From Ferrimicrobium sp. (GTDB lineage Bacteria > Actinomycetota > Acidimicrobiia > Acidimicrobiales > Acidimicrobiaceae): a DNA stretch of 14,992 nt. Positions 14,577-14,992 of this stretch are shown here, one piece after another (position 1 is the first letter of the stretch; the number at the start of each line of letters is the position of its first letter). Location of the stretch: positions 1 through 14,992 of the forward strand of contig DAHXNM010000036.1 of the NCBI GenBank assembly GCA_027365375.1, in the 5' to 3' direction. The translations under genes were made by a program, and so were the position numbers. The notes under the pieces were generated by a model. The model was not told where the DNA came from. It saw only the letters and a program-made list of their open reading frames with translations, and made no database searches.

Positions 14577-14992
14577 CTATGCAGCCCCAGCAGCAACTAA
14601 ATCTTCGTCCAAGAGACGAATCCTGTTCGGATCCATCCCCACCGAAGGGGTCATCGTCGCGCTTATGTGTACAGAACGGAAATAGCGTCCCTTTGCCGAT
14701 GCAGGCTTAGCGCGAGACAGTTCGTCGATCACCGATCGAAAATTCTCAAGCAAAGCAACCGACGAAAACGAGACCTTCCCGATAGGGACATGCACGTTGC
14801 CGACCTTATCGGTTCGAAACTCAACCCTACCGGCCTTGAACTCGGACACTGCCTTAGCGACGTCCATGGTAACCGTACCCGTTCGCGGGTTAGGCATAAG
14901 ACCACGTGGGCCCAGTACTCGCCCCAGACGTCCCACTTGACCCATCAAGTCCGGTGTAGCAATTGCAACATCGAACTCCAAGAAACCTCCGG
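14577..14992 (-). CDS. rplA: 50S ribosomal protein L1, C-terminal part (runs off window)
   Basis: 137 codons plus the TAG stop are visible; the start lies beyond base 14992, and about 95-100 N-terminal residues are missing by comparison with the usual 230-240. L1 binds 23S rRNA at the mobile L1 stalk and helps move deacylated tRNA out of the E site; in many bacteria it represses the L11-L1 operon. The visible part carries VGRLGRVLGPRGLMPNP, the L1 signature, then TGTVTMDVAKAV, the second-half strand KVGNVHVPIGK and KGRYFRSVHISATM. It is followed by the rplJ leader, the usual L1-L10 order. Confidence 0.97.
   Translation of the reverse strand, partial: GGFLEFDVAIATPDLMGQVGRLGRVLGPRGLMPNPRTGTVTMDVAKAVSEFKAGRVEFRTDKVGNVHVPIGKVSFSSVALLENFRSVIDELSRAKPASAKGRYFRSVHISATMTPSVGMDPNRIRLLDEDLVAAGAA

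Noticed and set aside
1..14992. Inteins, insertion sequences, tRNA genes or CRISPR repeats
   Set aside because: RpoB, RpoC, EF-G and EF-Tu are uninterrupted and of normal length, and the spacers are too short and show no repeats or cloverleaf sequences.

Overview
All twelve genes I can support lie on the minus strand, so transcription runs from high to low coordinates. Read 5'->3' on that strand the order is rplA (3' part only), rplJ, rplL, rpoB, rpoC, rpsL, rpsG, fusA, tuf, rpsJ, rplC and rplD (first 17 codons only). This is the end of the L11/L1 and L10/L12 block, then the RNA polymerase beta/beta' genes, the streptomycin (str) operon and the start of the S10 operon. It is the conserved information-processing cluster of bacteria, intact and with no foreign gene inserted.

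Organism: beta' carries a charged coiled-coil insertion at about residues 145-235, and its sequence around there matches mycobacterial RpoC closely. That places the window in the Actinobacteria (Actinomycetota). Moderate base composition, several TTG starts and the protein sequences would suit a deep-branching lineage such as the Acidimicrobiia, but that narrower placement is inference.

Layout: 14577-14992 holds the L1 C-terminus. 13407-14446 holds L10 and L12, preceded by a structured leader that may be the L10 autoregulatory site. 13216-13406 is a structured rplL-rpoB spacer with a strong terminator-like hairpin just before the rpoB ribosome binding site. 5818-13215 holds rpoB and rpoC, which abut with no spacer. 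1268-5716 holds rpsL-rpsG-fusA-tuf, with an unusually long structured 256-base gap between rpsG and fusA. A perfect 13-bp hairpin follows tuf. 1-1178 holds rpsJ-rplC-rplD, with a structured 161-base spacer after rpsJ and a 4-base overlap between rplC and rplD.

The genes supply ribosomal proteins of both subunits, the two large RNA polymerase subunits and the two main elongation factors. Their interest lies less in the proteins, which are canonical and intact, than in the spacers. Hairpins sit where polymerase flow or translation could be graded between ribosomal proteins, polymerase and elongation factors. I found no evidence of a previously undescribed gene system, mobile element, RNA gene or CRISPR array. 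No gene-free stretch exceeds 300 bases.
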